Shown one piece after another: positions 1 to 9,653 of a stretch of 64,000 nt of DNA (positions within the stretch are counted from its first letter, which is position 1; the number at the start of each line of letters is the position of its first letter). Origin of the DNA: Alphaproteobacteria bacterium. GTDB lineage: Bacteria; Pseudomonadota; Alphaproteobacteria; SHVP01. The position numbers and the translations under genes were made by a program. Where the stretch lies: contig JAVJOO010000001.1 in assembly GCA_040216735.1 (NCBI GenBank), positions 171,978 through 235,977 of the forward strand, written 5' to 3'. The notes under the pieces are model-generated. The model was given only the letters and a program-made list of their open reading frames with translations. It was not told the origin of the DNA and did not search any database.

Positions 1-2
1 AC

Positions 3-212
3 GAGTGGAAGCAGTTCCAGCCGAACGAATTCGGCGCCATGGCCGGAACAGTATCGACAACTACACTCGCCTTCCCATTTGGGGAAGACCGCGATCCAGT
101 TTTCCAACGCGCTTCATGGCCTCTAATGACATCGATGAGAAACGTCGATGGTACCTGCGAGGGACGAGTGCTCAACACGTACCCAGAACCCAGCCAAGAA
201 GGAGAAGCGTAG
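3..212 (+). CDS. C-terminal fragment of a probable DrmA-type helicase (5' end outside window)
   Basis: An open frame enters from the left edge and ends at TAG 210-212, with no gap before the next ATG at 213. It gives about 69 residues, including the stretch MTSMRNVDG near residue 47. That motif recalls the tail of DrmA-type helicases, which normally lie just upstream of drmB. The overlapping GTG frame at 5-223 has arginine-rich composition and looks like a shadow. The helicase motifs themselves would lie left of the window, so the identification rests on the short tail motif plus the drmB neighbour. G+C is visibly lower than in the rest of the window, as in the next two genes. Confidence 0.5.
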   Translation, partial: EWKQFQPNEFGAMAGTVSTTTLAFPFGEDRDPVFQRASWPLMTSMRNVDGTCEGRVLNTYPEPSQEGEA

Positions 213-2126
213 ATGGCTGGTAGAGATCAATTTCGACAGTCTCAGGGTGTGGTCCCTTTTGGCGTTGGGGCCATCGTCGACTTTTCCGATGAGTCGCTCA
301 TGACGGCTGGCTTGGACGCATGGCCCTATGAGATACACGATGGAGAATCTCGCGCGGCAATCGCTACATCCACCCAAATTGTTGATGGGCGTCTCGCTAG
401 AAGGCTGTCTGGGGAGCTCGGCCGTCGTATCGAATTCTTTTTGTCGCCTGCTGAAGCGCCTGAATTTGGGATCGGCAAACCACGGAAGCCAGGAACGGAC
501 TTCATGCCATTTGTCCGCTTCCCCAATTGGCATTTCTGCCCGCGCTGTCGGGTAATGGCCCGCATTCCTTGGAACGCCCCGACTAGGGACAAGACTCTTC
601 GATGTTCGAATCCGCATCGACGGATTGAAGGTGACGGCAAGACCTGCGCCGAACTGTATCCAAGCCGAAGACCGCATCTTGCCCCAGTGCGGTTCGTAGC
701 CGCATGCGAGAATGGGCACATCATGGATTTTCCCTGGCACGCCTGGGCACACCTCAATGGCGACCAGACGTGTGGAGCAGCGCCGAACGAACTCTACATC
801 TATTCCACGCCAGCCGCTGGTTTAGCGGGGGTTGTTATCCAGTGTCGCAAATGCAAATCGCGAAACTCCATGGCGCGAGCATTTAGCCGCGATGTCTTAA
901 GGGAGTGCTTCGGCTCAGAGTGTCCCGGAGAACGCCCTTGGCTCGGACCAAATGCTGGCGTCAACGGATGCCAACATGTGCCACAAACCATTCAGCGCGG
1001 CGCCTCAAACGCGTACTTTGCCGACGTTTCCAGCTCGATACTAATCCCTCCATACTCCAGCTATGTACAGCAGGTACTCGATCGCCCTGACGTATGGTCA
1101 GAGATAGAGGCCCTCCCAATCGTAAATGGGCGTGTCCATGTGAACAGCCTTCAGGCAAAAGCACGTAATTTTGGGATTGACCCGGACGTTTTCGTTCGGG
1201 CCGTTGAAGAGCGTATTCAAGGAAAGTCAGCGGAGAACGAAGAAACTGGTCTAGTAGATGAGAACCGCTATCGACATGACGAGTACGCGGCTTACCTGGG
1301 GTCCCGGCCGCCGAGACAAGAGCGCCGGGATTTTGACAAGGAAATCTTTGAGGTCGATCTCTACGCGGACTGGTTCAAGAACTACTTCGACCGTGTCGTT
1401 CAGGTAACTAAACTTCGTGAGACCCGAGTGCTTACAGGCTTTACGCGGTTAGTGCCGCCTGAAGCCAACGACTGCAGCCCAGCCGCTCTTTCGCGTGAGC
1501 CCAAAAACTGGCTACCGGCATTCGAAGTACGCGGGGAGGGCATCTTCTTGGTTTTTAGTGATGCTTCTGTTGAGGCTTGGAAAAAAAACGACGCGATCCA
1601 GACGCGGGTTCGCGAGCTAAACAAGAGGCTTGCGCGGGTGAGGCAAAATCGAAACCTCGAGCCGCGGATCATAGACCCTAAACTGCTCCTGATTCACACC
1701 TTCTCACACTTGTTGATCAGGCAACTCGCCTTCGAATCGGGCTACGACGCAAGTAGTCTCCGCGAGCGACTGTACGTATCTTCCGACGAAGCGACTCCGA
1801 TGCACGGGGTCCTGATTTACACCGCCAGCGGCGATTCGGAGGGCTCGTTGGGTGGCCTCGTACGAGAAGCTGAGCCTGGACGACTTGAGCAAACGGTACG
1901 CGCGGCCTTGATCAACGCAAGCATCTGTTCGTCTGATCCACTATGCATCGATAGTAACGGCCAAGGCGTGTCGAGCCTCAATCTTGCGGCATGTCACGCA
2001 TGCGGATTGCTACCCGAGACCAGCTGTGAAGAAGGGAACCTGCTCCTGGACCGAGGCGCAGTCGTTGGAACTCCAAGTTATCCCGAGATGGGATACTTCC
2101 ATGAGCTTTCCGCAGGGAAACAATAG
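213..2126 (+). CDS. drmB: DrmB-like DUF1998 protein of a DISARM-type defence island
   Basis: 637-residue protein with putative zinc-binding Cys pairs in the first half (CPRC near residue 110, CRKC near residue 212). The C-terminal DUF1998 region starts around residue 490 (LLIHTFSHLLIRQL) and ends with the diagnostic stretch NLAACHACGLLPETSCE around residue 595. DrmB is a core, non-enzymatic partner of the DrmA helicase in DISARM and related anti-phage systems; its role here is inferred from family and position. The start ATG at 213 directly follows the upstream stop and has AAGGAG at 199-204. Sampled 60-base lines are 47-57% G+C, against about 68% in a sampled line of the housekeeping block, which suggests horizontal acquisition. 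The match to the DUF1998/DrmB family is strong; which exact system it serves is open. Confidence 0.8.
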   Translation: MAGRDQFRQSQGVVPFGVGAIVDFSDESLMTAGLDAWPYEIHDGESRAAIATSTQIVDGRLARRLSGELGRRIEFFLSPAEAPEFGIGKPRKPGTDFMPFVRFPNWHFCPRCRVMARIPWNAPTRDKTLRCSNPHRRIEGDGKTCAELYPSRRPHLAPVRFVAACENGHIMDFPWHAWAHLNGDQTCGAAPNELYIYSTPAAGLAGVVIQCRKCKSRNSMARAFSRDVLRECFGSECPGERPWLGPNAGVNGCQHVPQTIQRGASNAYFADVSSSILIPPYSSYVQQVLDRPDVWSEIEALPIVNGRVHVNSLQAKARNFGIDPDVFVRAVEERIQGKSAENEETGLVDENRYRHDEYAAYLGSRPPRQERRDFDKEIFEVDLYADWFKNYFDRVVQVTKLRETRVLTGFTRLVPPEANDCSPAALSREPKNWLPAFEVRGEGIFLVFSDASVEAWKKNDAIQTRVRELNKRLARVRQNRNLEPRIIDPKLLLIHTFSHLLIRQLAFESGYDASSLRERLYVSSDEATPMHGVLIYTASGDSEGSLGGLVREAEPGRLEQTVRAALINASICSSDPLCIDSNGQGVSSLNLAACHACGLLPETSCEEGNLLLDRGAVVGTPSYPEMGYFHELSAGKQ

Positions 2127-2134
2127 GGGATGCC

Positions 2135-2677
2135 ATGCTTGTCCAAAACTATGGACTGTTTTGGCGACGAGATCGGATTTTTTGGGGTAGAGGCAAGCGG
2201 CGCGGCCACCTAAAGGGCCTTTACACCTCAGAACAAACCGGAGATGTCGTTGACTTTCGCGATCAGCAGGGAATCTACGTTCTCTATGACTCGTCTTTTG
2301 AGCTCGTATATGTCGGTCAAGCTGGCTCAGGCGAACGGCAACGCCTTTTCTTGCGCTTGAAGCAACATAGATCTGATCAACTTGCCGACCGTTGGGAACG
2401 CTTCTCGTGGTTCGGGATCCGCAAGGTGAATCAAGACTGCACCTTGAAAGTTGAGAAGAAGACGGTGAAGCCAGCGATCAACGAGGTTTTGAATCATATT
2501 GAAGCAATACTCATCGCTTCAGCCGAGCCCCCTCACAACCGGCAAGGCGGTCGTTTTGGAGAGAACGTGGAACAATATCTGCAGTACCACGATGTCGAAA
2601 ACATTGGGCCCGGCGTTGACGACATGGTGCGACAGCTGTGGAAAGCGAATAGAGCAACCTCCAGCAAGCCCTCGTGA
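2135..2677 (+). CDS. GIY-YIG nuclease-fold protein in the defence island
   Basis: 180 residues, starting 8 bp after drmB, so co-transcribed with it. The GIY-YIG signature is clear: GIYVLYD at about residues 46-52, then LVYVGQAG at 57-64 and RLKQHR at 73-78. A later Glu-containing helix (NHIEAILIASAEPPHN) fits the usual C-terminal part of the fold. GIY-YIG proteins are metal-dependent DNA endonucleases. In classical DISARM the gene after drmB is drmC, a phospholipase-D-type nuclease. This protein may replace it, or may mark a different DrmAB-based system. Base composition matches the two upstream genes. Target and partners are unknown. Confidence 0.7.
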   Translation: MLVQNYGLFWRRDRIFWGRGKRRGHLKGLYTSEQTGDVVDFRDQQGIYVLYDSSFELVYVGQAGSGERQRLFLRLKQHRSDQLADRWERFSWFGIRKVNQDCTLKVEKKTVKPAINEVLNHIEAILIASAEPPHNRQGGRFGENVEQYLQYHDVENIGPGVDDMVRQLWKANRATSSKPS

Positions 2678-2809
2678 ACCAACCTGAAGCCCGCCAGCTA
2701 CCGATCGCGATCCATCCGTCAAACGTCGCGAAACTAGGCCTGCGCTGCTTACCCCACGCTTACCTGGAGAAGAGCCTCGAATCGAGTTTCCTCTAACCCA
2801 TTGAAATAA

Positions 2810-2885
<76 letters not shown>

Positions 2886-3039
2886 CCATGGGGCCGGCCA
2901 CCTAAGACGATGGGGGCCGGTCCGTCGCGCGTCGTCGCGGTGCGCGGCGGGGCTGCCGCCTTATAAAAGATGCCTATGGGGGTGTCCAGCGGGCCGCGCC
3001 CCACGGCGCTGCGATCCCAGGGCGCTATCGCCGGGCCCG

Positions 3040-3240
3040 TCAGTCGGGCGCGTTGTCGTTGGAAACGACCGCCTCGAGGTCGGCCTCGCTCAGCGGCTCT
3101 TCCGCCGGGATCGCGTAGCGCCCGCCGAGCCAGCGCCCCAGGTCCACATCGGCGCAGCGTTTCGAGCAAAACGGGCGGTAGGCTTGCGCTACCGGTTTGC
3201 GACAAATCGGACAGGCGCTGTGGGAGGTCGTTCGTGCCAT
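3040..3240 (-). CDS. yacG: DNA gyrase inhibitor YacG-type zinc-finger protein
   Basis: 66 residues with the four-cysteine zinc site CPICRKP...FCSKRCAD (Cys 10, 13, 25, 29) followed by an LGRWLGGRYAIP motif. This is the standard YacG pattern and length. In E. coli YacG binds GyrB and inhibits gyrase. It lies at the end of the minus-strand block maf-rng-rsgA-DUF983, next to tRNA-Phe, a neighbourhood common in alphaproteobacteria. Confidence 0.93.
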   Translation of the reverse strand: MARTTSHSACPICRKPVAQAYRPFCSKRCADVDLGRWLGGRYAIPAEEPLSEADLEAVVSNDNAPD

Positions 3241-3321
3241 CGTGCGCTCATGGTCGTGACGCTGGGACGCACACCTTATCCGTGGTGCGCGCGACGGCGC
3301 AAACCCGGCTCGGGCCGCGCG

Positions 3322-3720
3322 CTAGGTCAGTTCCGAGCCCGGTGCCCCGGTCGACCAGATGATCCCGATAAAAAGAGTCTTGGCGCGCGGCAACACCAGC
3401 AGCGACAGCGCGAGCGCGGCGAGCGGCCACACCGTCATCGCCAGCCAGGCCGGCCACTGCGTGTTCTGTTCGACCAGCAGCGCCGCCGGCACCACCAGGT
3501 GCCCGACCAGCAGGATCGTCAGCCACGGCCCGGCGTCGTCCGCACGGATATGGCCGAAGCGTTCGGCGCACACCGCGCAGCGCTCCACCGGTTTCAAATA
3601 GGCGCGCATCAAACGCCCCTCGCCACAATTGGGGCAGCGCCCGCGCAGCGCCCGGCGTACCGCCGCACCAAAGCGGGGGCGCAGGGCCGCGTCGTCATGA
3701 TCGTTGGTCATGGCCGCCAA
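3322..3720 (-). CDS. DUF983 family membrane protein with zinc-ribbon-like N-terminus
   Basis: 132 residues. Two CxxC pairs (CPNC near residue 30, CAVC near residue 48) are followed by two hydrophobic segments around residues 66-85 and 90-112. This matches DUF983 in length and order. The function of the family is unknown. The start is taken at the first ATG (3720); a second ATG at 3711 (MTNDHDD) is equally possible. It sits between rsgA and yacG on the same strand. Confidence 0.82.
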   Translation of the reverse strand: MAAMTNDHDDAALRPRFGAAVRRALRGRCPNCGEGRLMRAYLKPVERCAVCAERFGHIRADDAGPWLTILLVGHLVVPAALLVEQNTQWPAWLAMTVWPLAALALSLLVLPRAKTLFIGIIWSTGAPGSELT

Positions 3721-3833
3721 CCTGCGCCCAGGTGCACCGGGCGATCAAGCCCGAAACGCGCGGTTGCGCCAGTATGCCGCAACCGCGCCGTAACGATTCA
3801 GGCGCAAGCGCGCCGCGGTAACACCGTCCCGCC

Positions 3834-4892
3834 CTACTCGCGCCGCTGTTTCTTGCCCCGGACCGCCGCGCGCACCTGCTTGCCGAAGGTCCGGTCATGG
3901 GCCCGGCGCTGGGCCATGGTCGCGCTGTTATGGGCGTCCTCGTCGGCAAGCTTGCGCCAGCGCGCGACCTGCGCCGCCGCCAGGGTTCCATCTGCCAGCG
4001 CCGCCGCCACCGCGCAACCGGGCTCGCCGTCATGGGCGCAGTCGCCGAACTTGCAACGCGCCGCGACATCGGCGATTTCGGCAAACAACTCGTCGATCCC
4101 TGCCCGCGCGTCGCCCAATTGCAGTTCGCGCATTCCCGGCGTGTCGAGCAGCCAGCCGCCGCCCGGCAGGCGGTACAGCATCCGCGCGGTCGTAGTGTGG
4201 CGGCCTTTCGCGTCGCCTTCGCGGATTCCCTTGGTGGCAATCTCGGCGCCGCTCAACGTCGCGACCAACGTCGATTTGCCGACGCCCGACGAGCCGACCA
4301 GCGCCACCGTCTGGCCATGCGCGCACCAGGCAGCGAGCGCGCCCACGGCGCCGGGGTCCCGCGCATCCACCGTCTCCACCATCAGCCCCGCCTGCAACCG
4401 CGCCGCGGTCCGCACATAGTCCTCCGGCGTCTCGGTCAGATCGGCCTTGGTCAGAACGATCACCGGCGTCACCCCGGCATCGGCGGCAAGTGCCAGATAG
4501 CGTTCCAGCCGGGCCGGGTTGAAGTCCTGGTTGCACGACGTGACGATGAACAGCACATCGATATTCGCCGCGATCAGTTGCACCTTGTGCTCGGTCCCCG
4601 CGGCAAGGCGTTTGAACAGGCTCTTGCGCGCGAGCAACCGCACCGCCTCGCCGCTTGCCCGGTCGAGCAACAACCAGTCGCCCACCGTCGCCTGCGCCGT
4701 GGCGTCGGCCGCATCGGCGCTGAACGGCAGGATGGAGCGCTCGTCGAACCCCACACCGGCGACGACCAGCGCCCCGCGGTGCACCGCCATCACGCGCGCC
4801 GGTACCGCTGCGGTATCCGTGCCGGGTTCAAGTTGCGATTGGAAAAAAGTGTTCCAGCCGAGATCGGCGAGGTCGGCCATCGGTTCTGTCAT
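3834..4892 (-). CDS. rsgA: Ribosome small-subunit-dependent GTPase RsgA
   Basis: 352 residues from the ATG at 4892 (MTEPMADL). The open frame extends further upstream, but that part is arginine-rich and unlike any protein. It has the circularly permuted GTPase order of RsgA: N-terminal OB-like region, TKAD (G4) near residue 150, P-loop GSSGVGKST near 205, DTPG (G3) near 255, and a C-terminal zinc site with Cys residues around CKFGDCAHDGEPGC. RsgA checks late 30S ribosome assembly and is stimulated by the small subunit. It is in the same orientation as rng, 101 bp downstream of it. Confidence 0.95.
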   Translation of the reverse strand: MTEPMADLADLGWNTFFQSQLEPGTDTAAVPARVMAVHRGALVVAGVGFDERSILPFSADAADATAQATVGDWLLLDRASGEAVRLLARKSLFKRLAAGTEHKVQLIAANIDVLFIVTSCNQDFNPARLERYLALAADAGVTPVIVLTKADLTETPEDYVRTAARLQAGLMVETVDARDPGAVGALAAWCAHGQTVALVGSSGVGKSTLVATLSGAEIATKGIREGDAKGRHTTTARMLYRLPGGGWLLDTPGMRELQLGDARAGIDELFAEIADVAARCKFGDCAHDGEPGCAVAAALADGTLAAAQVARWRKLADEDAHNSATMAQRRAHDRTFGKQVRAAVRGKKQRRE

Positions 4893-4993
4893 CGGTCCAG
4901 CTCGCGCCTCCGCGCACCGCGCTGTACAGCGGGCGCCGTTCGCGCGGCCGCTCGCTCGAGGATACACCAATCCATCGTGCGGCGGCTGGGCAG

Positions 4994-6475
4994 CTAAACC
5001 CGCACGACCTCGTAGTCGCCCCGGGCCAAATCGTCGGCACCGACCAGTTCCACGGTGCAGCCGGTGCGTTGCTCTAGCGCCAGCAGCAGCGGTTCGGCCT
5101 CTTCGAGATAGTCGATGACCTCTTCGGCCGCATGCAGTTCGAGGCGCTTGCCGACGTCGCCGCGCACCGCCCGGCCCTCGCGCTCGGCCCGCCACAGCAG
5201 CGCGTGCGCCACCGTCTCGACCGTCGGCACCCGCGCTAGGCCGTCGCACACCAGGCACGTCTCGGTGAACCGCTTGTGCACCGAATCGCGGGTCCGCTTG
5301 CGGGTCATTTCCAAGAGGCCGAACTCGGAGATCGCGCCCAACCGGACCGGCGCCTTATCGCCCACCAGGTTTTCCTCCAGCGCCGCGATCACCTTGGCTT
5401 GGTCGTCCGCCTCGTCCATATGAATAAAGTCGATCACGATCAGCCCGCCGATGTCGCGCACCCGCAACTGGCGGGCAATCGCGGCCGCCGCTTCGAGGTT
5501 TGTCGCGAGCGCGGTTTCGCGGTGCGTTCCGGCCTGGGTGAAGCGCCCGGAATTGACGTCGACCGAGGTCAGCGCCTCGGTCCCCTCGATCACGACATGG
5601 CCGCCCGAGGGCAGCGCGACCTTGGGCTCAAGCAGCGCGTCGAGTTGCTCGGCGATACCGTGCGCCTCGAAGATGTCCGCCGCGTCCTTATAGCGCTCGA
5701 CCGCGCCGGCAAAGTCCGGCAAATGGTCGGTGACGAAGGCGCGCGCCGCTTGGCAGGCGGCCTCATCGTCGATCAGCACCGCGCGGGTCGCGGCGTTGAC
5801 ATGATCGCGCAGGAAACGTTCGACCGGCCCGAGATCGGTATAGAGCGTGGCCGGCGCGTCGGCGTGCTTGGCTTCCTCGGCAACCTCAGTCCACAGATCC
5901 CAAAGACCGGCAATGTCCGCGCCGAGATCCTCGGCGTCGGCGCCGCGCGCCGCGGTGCGCACGATAAAGCTAGCCTTGAGGTTACGCGCAGCGGCGATCC
6001 CGGCGACCGCGTCGCTCAGGCGGGCGCGCTCGGTCTCGTCTTCGATCCGGCGTGAAATGAAAACGCCCTCCGCGCCTGGCACCAGCACGAGATAGCGGCC
6101 CGGCAGCGACACTCGGGTCGACAGCCGTGCCCCTTTGTCAGCCAACGGCTCCTTGGTCGCCTGGACCAGGATCGCTTGCCCCTCGTGCAGCAGTTCGGCG
6201 ATCGGCGGGGCGCGGCGCTGGCCGTCTTCCTCGCGCCAATCGTGCGGGCGCGCGTCCCAGGCCGACAGGAACCCGGCGCGTTCGGTGCCGATGTCGACGA
6301 AGGCCGCTTCCATCCCCGGCACCACCGACGTCACCCGCCCCAAATAGATCGCACCGACGCCGGTATCGTCGCCGCCCTGGCGGCGGTCGACGACCAGATG
6401 CGACAGGCCGCGGTCGTCGGCGGTAGCGATACGCACCTCGCCGATGCCGACATTCACAAGAATCGTTTCAGCCAT
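4994..6475 (-). CDS. rng: Ribonuclease E/G family protein (RNase G-like)
   Basis: 493 residues from ATG 6475 ([10 protein letters not shown]), which overlaps the maf stop by 8 bases. An S1-like region at the N-terminus ([23 protein letters not shown]) is followed by the RNase E/G core, with the metal-binding stretch TSVDVNSG, the DFIHM motif and the zinc-link CLVCDGLA. The length fits RNase G rather than the long RNase E with its scaffold tail. It would process rRNA and mRNA 5' ends. The maf-rng overlap indicates translational coupling. Confidence 0.94.
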   Translation of the reverse strand: MAETILVNVGIGEVRIATADDRGLSHLVVDRRQGGDDTGVGAIYLGRVTSVVPGMEAAFVDIGTERAGFLSAWDARPHDWREEDGQRRAPPIAELLHEGQAILVQATKEPLADKGARLSTRVSLPGRYLVLVPGAEGVFISRRIEDETERARLSDAVAGIAAARNLKASFIVRTAARGADAEDLGADIAGLWDLWTEVAEEAKHADAPATLYTDLGPVERFLRDHVNAATRAVLIDDEAACQAARAFVTDHLPDFAGAVERYKDAADIFEAHGIAEQLDALLEPKVALPSGGHVVIEGTEALTSVDVNSGRFTQAGTHRETALATNLEAAAAIARQLRVRDIGGLIVIDFIHMDEADDQAKVIAALEENLVGDKAPVRLGAISEFGLLEMTRKRTRDSVHKRFTETCLVCDGLARVPTVETVAHALLWRAEREGRAVRGDVGKRLELHAAEEVIDYLEEAEPLLLALEQRTGCTVELVGADDLARGDYEVVRV

Positions 6476-7085
6476 GATTGTTCGGCCGGTACCCCAGCCC
6501 CTCCAGCAAACTTGCGGTTTCATAAAGCGGTAGGCCGACCACTGCGGAATAGCTCCCGTGGAGGGCAACGACGAAACGCCCGGCCAGGCCCTGCACAGCA
6601 TAGCCGCCGGCCTTGCCGCGCCACTCGTTTGAGGCGAGATAGCCGGCGATATCCTGGGCGCTCAAACGTTTAAAACGGATGCGGGTTTCCACCAGCCGGG
6701 CCGCGCGGCGGCCATCGGGCGCGATCGCGACAACGGCGGTGAAGACCCGGTGCGCGGCACCCGACAGCAACGTCAGGCAAGCGCGGGCCTCGGCCTCGGT
6801 TTCGGTTTTCGGCAAAATGCGCCGCCCGCGCGCCACCACCGTATCGGCAGCAAGCACGAAGTCCCCGCGCGCGCCCGGGGCCACCGCCAGCGCCTTGGCG
6901 TTGGCCAAGCGCTGCGCGAGGTCGCGCGGCAGTTCGTTCTTGAGCGGGGTTTCGTCGACCTCGGCGGCCCGGACCACGTCCGGGACCAAGCCGATTTGCG
7001 CCAATAGATCGCGCCGGCGCGGCGAGGCAGAGGCAAGAACCAGCGCGGGCGCCGGGTCTTGCTGGGGTGCCGCGGCCGCGGTCAC
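6468..7085 (-). CDS. maf: Maf-family nucleoside triphosphate pyrophosphatase
   Basis: 205 residues with the hallmark [12 protein letters not shown] at residues 17-28, the DET motif (VDETPL) and [10 protein letters not shown] in the middle. Maf proteins hydrolyse non-canonical or excess nucleoside triphosphates to monophosphates. It lies 12 bp downstream of infA and overlaps rng, forming an infA-maf-rng unit that recurs in alphaproteobacteria. Confidence 0.94.
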   Translation of the reverse strand: MTAAAAPQQDPAPALVLASASPRRRDLLAQIGLVPDVVRAAEVDETPLKNELPRDLAQRLANAKALAVAPGARGDFVLAADTVVARGRRILPKTETEAEARACLTLLSGAAHRVFTAVVAIAPDGRRAARLVETRIRFKRLSAQDIAGYLASNEWRGKAGGYAVQGLAGRFVVALHGSYSAVVGLPLYETASLLEGLGYRPNNHG

Positions 7086-7097
7086 GGACGGGCGATC

Positions 7098-7316
7098 CTA
7101 CTTGTAACGGAACGTGATGCGGCCCTTGGTCAAATCGTAGGGGGTCATCTCGACCAGGACCTTGTCGCCGGCAAGCACGCGAATTCGATTCTTCCGCATT
7201 TTCCCCGAGGTGTGCGCGAGAACTTCGTGCTCGTTCTCCAGCTTCACACGGAACATGGCGTTGGGGAGGATTTCCTCCACGGTGCCGTTCAACTCGAGCA
7301 TTTCTTCCTTAGCCAT
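7098..7316 (-). CDS. infA: Translation initiation factor IF-1
   Basis: Exactly 72 residues from ATG 7316 (MAKEEMLEL), with the S1/OB-fold pattern [25 protein letters not shown] and the end KGRITFRYK typical of bacterial IF-1. The longer frame upstream of 7316 is not protein-like. First gene of the infA-maf-rng unit. The 166 bp between infA and the LysR gene end should hold its promoter; no clear hexamers were identified. Confidence 0.97.
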   Translation of the reverse strand: MAKEEMLELNGTVEEILPNAMFRVKLENEHEVLAHTSGKMRKNRIRVLAGDKVLVEMTPYDLTKGRITFRYK

Positions 7317-7482
7317 TAAGTCTCCATTCCAGGGCTTGGGTGCCCCATAAAGTCGTGCCGGACCCTGGAAATCAAGCGAATTTCCGCGCAAATCCCGGAA
7401 TCCCGGACACGGCAGGCAATGCGCCGCGAATCGCGCGCGTTTCGCATCCCACGGCGCGGCACTGCGCGACACGCGGCGGCGC

Positions 7483-8364
7483 TCATCCGCGCAATGCGGC
7501 GCCCAAGCGTTCGGCGAGGAAGTCGTAAACCCGGCGCACCCGCGGATTGGTACGCAGACCCGCATGCGCGGTCAGCCAGACCGGCAGCGGCGGGATCGCG
7601 AAGTCCGGCAACACGCGCATGACCTTGGGCTCGGCGTCACCGACCCGCGCCTGGCTGAACCCGATCCCGGCCCCCGCCACCACGAGCCGCCAATAGGCGA
7701 CTTGGTCGTCACACCGCACGGCAAAGAAATGTCGATCGACGGGCGCACCGGCGGCGCGGAACCCGCGCAGGATTTGATCGGACCGGTCGTAGCCGACGAT
7801 ATCGTGGGTCAGCAACTCGTCCATCGTGCGCGGTTCGCCCCGGCGCGCGACATAGGCCGTGGCGGCGTAAAGCCCGAGCGCCATATCGCCAACCTTACGG
7901 GTGATGACGTCGGCCTGTTCGGGCCGGTACATCCGCACCGCGATATCGGCCTCGCGTTGCAGCAAGTTCTCGGTCGCGTCCGAGGCGACCAGTTCAATCT
8001 CGATTTCGGGATGGACAACACGCAGCGCGGCAATCATCTCGGGCAAGGTGAAGTTGGCGACAAAGACGCTCGCGGTCACCCGCACGGTGCCGGCCAGTGC
8101 ATCGGCCCGCCCCGCCGCCGACAGGGCAAAGCGGTCCGCCGCCGCCGCCATCGCCCGGCCATGCTCCAACAGTTCCGCGCCGGTCTCGGTCGGGTCCAAC
8201 CCGCGCGCGCCGCGCTGGAACAGCCGCACCCCCAGATCGTCCTCCAGCGCCCGGATATAGCGACCCACCGTGGGCTGGCTCATCCCCAGGGTGCGCCCGG
8301 CCGCCGACAACGAGCCCTGGGCGGCAACCTCGACAAAAACCCGCATTTGCGCCCAATCCGGCAT
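7483..8364 (-). CDS. LysR-type transcriptional regulator
   Basis: 293 residues. The N-terminal winged helix-turn-helix spans about residues 1-60 ([33 protein letters not shown]) and is followed by an inducer-binding domain. It is divergent from the epimerase-like gene at 8466, with 101 bp between the two starts, the classic arrangement in which the LysR protein controls its divergent neighbour. The inducer is unknown. The gene sits inside an otherwise conserved housekeeping block and looks inserted there with its two neighbours. Confidence 0.92.
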   Translation of the reverse strand: MPDWAQMRVFVEVAAQGSLSAAGRTLGMSQPTVGRYIRALEDDLGVRLFQRGARGLDPTETGAELLEHGRAMAAAADRFALSAAGRADALAGTVRVTASVFVANFTLPEMIAALRVVHPEIEIELVASDATENLLQREADIAVRMYRPEQADVITRKVGDMALGLYAATAYVARRGEPRTMDELLTHDIVGYDRSDQILRGFRAAGAPVDRHFFAVRCDDQVAYWRLVVAGAGIGFSQARVGDAEPKVMRVLPDFAIPPLPVWLTAHAGLRTNPRVRRVYDFLAERLGAALRG

Positions 8365-8465
8365 CCTGGTTCGCTCATTTTTGAATATCTATTCTTCAAT
8401 AATAGGGAATATTCATTCATCAGTGAATGACCAGATTACCGGGGAGCCACCCATAGGAGGACACC
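8365..8465. promoter_or_regulatory. AT-rich divergent promoter region with inverted repeat
   Basis: The LysR/epimerase gap is strikingly AT-rich from 8376 to 8430. It contains a perfect inverted repeat CATTCA-TCAG-TGAATG at 8414-8429 and AATATT-type half repeats just upstream. This is a plausible LysR operator. AGGAGG at 8455-8460 precedes the ATG at 8466 by 5 bases. Function is inferred from position and symmetry. Confidence 0.6.
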
Positions 8466-9458
8466 ATGGTTACCCAGACACCGCACCAAACAACCCGCAC
8501 CGTTTTGATTCTTGGCGCCACCGGCCGGTTGGGCCGCGCGGCGGTGAGCGCGTTCCATGACGCGGGCTGGCAGGTCCGCGCCTTCGTCCGCCCGGGCCGG
8601 CCGCTCGACATCCCGCCAGCGGTGCGCCGGATCGAGGGCGACGCCTTCGATGCCGCCGCCGTCACCGCCGCGGCGCGCGGCAGCCAAATCATCGTCCATG
8701 CCCTCAACCCGCCCTACCCGGCGTGGCGCACAGACCTGCCCAAACAAACCGCAAGCGTGCTCGCCGCCGCCAAGGCGTCGGGGGCGACCGTGATGATCCC
8801 CGGCAACGTCTACAACTACGGTGCGGCGATGCCCGCGGTGCTGCGCGAAGACACCCCCCACCGCCCGACCACGCGCAAAGGTGCCCTGCGCGAAGACATG
8901 GAAAACGCCTTCCGCGCCGCCGCCGCCGAGGGCGTCGCGACCGTGATCCTGCGCGCGGGCGACTTCATCGAGGCGGCACAGACCGGCAACTGGTTCGACC
9001 GTTTCATCGCCGCCAATGTCGCGCGCGGCGTCACGGTCTACCCCGGTCCGCGCGACCGCGCCCATGCCTGGGCCTACCTGCCCGACCTGGCCCGCGCGAT
9101 GGTGGCCTTGGCCGAGCGCTCGACCCCAGCGGGCGGGTTCGAAACCTTCAACTTCGAAGGCTACACGATGAGCGGCAACGAACTGGTCGCCGCCCTTGAG
9201 GCCGCGAGCGGTCGATCGCTTAAAGTGCGCGGCGTCCCCTGGGCCGTCATGCGCCTGATCGCCCCATTCGCCCCGATGATCCGCGAGGTCCTGGAAATGC
9301 GCTACCTGTGGCAGGTGCCCCACGCCCTCGACAGCACCAAACTCCGCGCGGCGATCCCGGATTTCAAGCCGACCCCGCTGGCCGCGTGTCTGCGGGACGT
9401 TCTGCCCGCGACGGGCGGGCAACCGGCGCCTGCGCAGGGCGCCGCCGCAACGGCCTAA
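8466..9458 (+). CDS. NAD(P)-dependent epimerase/dehydratase-like oxidoreductase (extended SDR)
   Basis: 330 residues beginning with a Rossmann NAD(P) site, ILGATGRLGRAAV (residues 15-27). The fold resembles atypical SDRs of the NAD-epimerase/NmrA type. The canonical YxxxK is not obvious; GNVYNYG near residue 117 lies where the substrate-binding strand is expected. A strong AGGAGG site decides the start. It is divergent from, and probably controlled by, the LysR regulator. The substrate cannot be read from sequence. Confidence 0.78.
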   Translation: MVTQTPHQTTRTVLILGATGRLGRAAVSAFHDAGWQVRAFVRPGRPLDIPPAVRRIEGDAFDAAAVTAAARGSQIIVHALNPPYPAWRTDLPKQTASVLAAAKASGATVMIPGNVYNYGAAMPAVLREDTPHRPTTRKGALREDMENAFRAAAAEGVATVILRAGDFIEAAQTGNWFDRFIAANVARGVTVYPGPRDRAHAWAYLPDLARAMVALAERSTPAGGFETFNFEGYTMSGNELVAALEAASGRSLKVRGVPWAVMRLIAPFAPMIREVLEMRYLWQVPHALDSTKLRAAIPDFKPTPLAACLRDVLPATGGQPAPAQGAAATA

Positions 9459-9653
9459 GCCTTACAGCGCCCCTCCCCTGGGCCGCCATCGCGCCGCGGC
9501 GGCCCGGCGGTTGGGCCAACGATTTGATCCATCGCATCGATTCCCGGCGCGGGCCGCGTGCATGCTCGGTCTCGAACAGACCGGCATGGCACCGCCCGCG
9601 ACCGCTCAAAGCCCGCTCGGCGCCGAACCGCCCTGGCAAGGAAAGGCCGCGAT

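Noticed and set aside
5..223. GTG-started frame of 72 residues at the left edge
   Set aside because: Arginine-rich composition; the competing frame ending at TAG 210-212 joins the drmB start without a gap and has a helicase-like tail motif.
3834..5258. 474-residue version of RsgA
   Set aside because: The first about 120 residues are low-complexity and Arg-rich; the family start MTEPMADL at 4892 gives the usual length.
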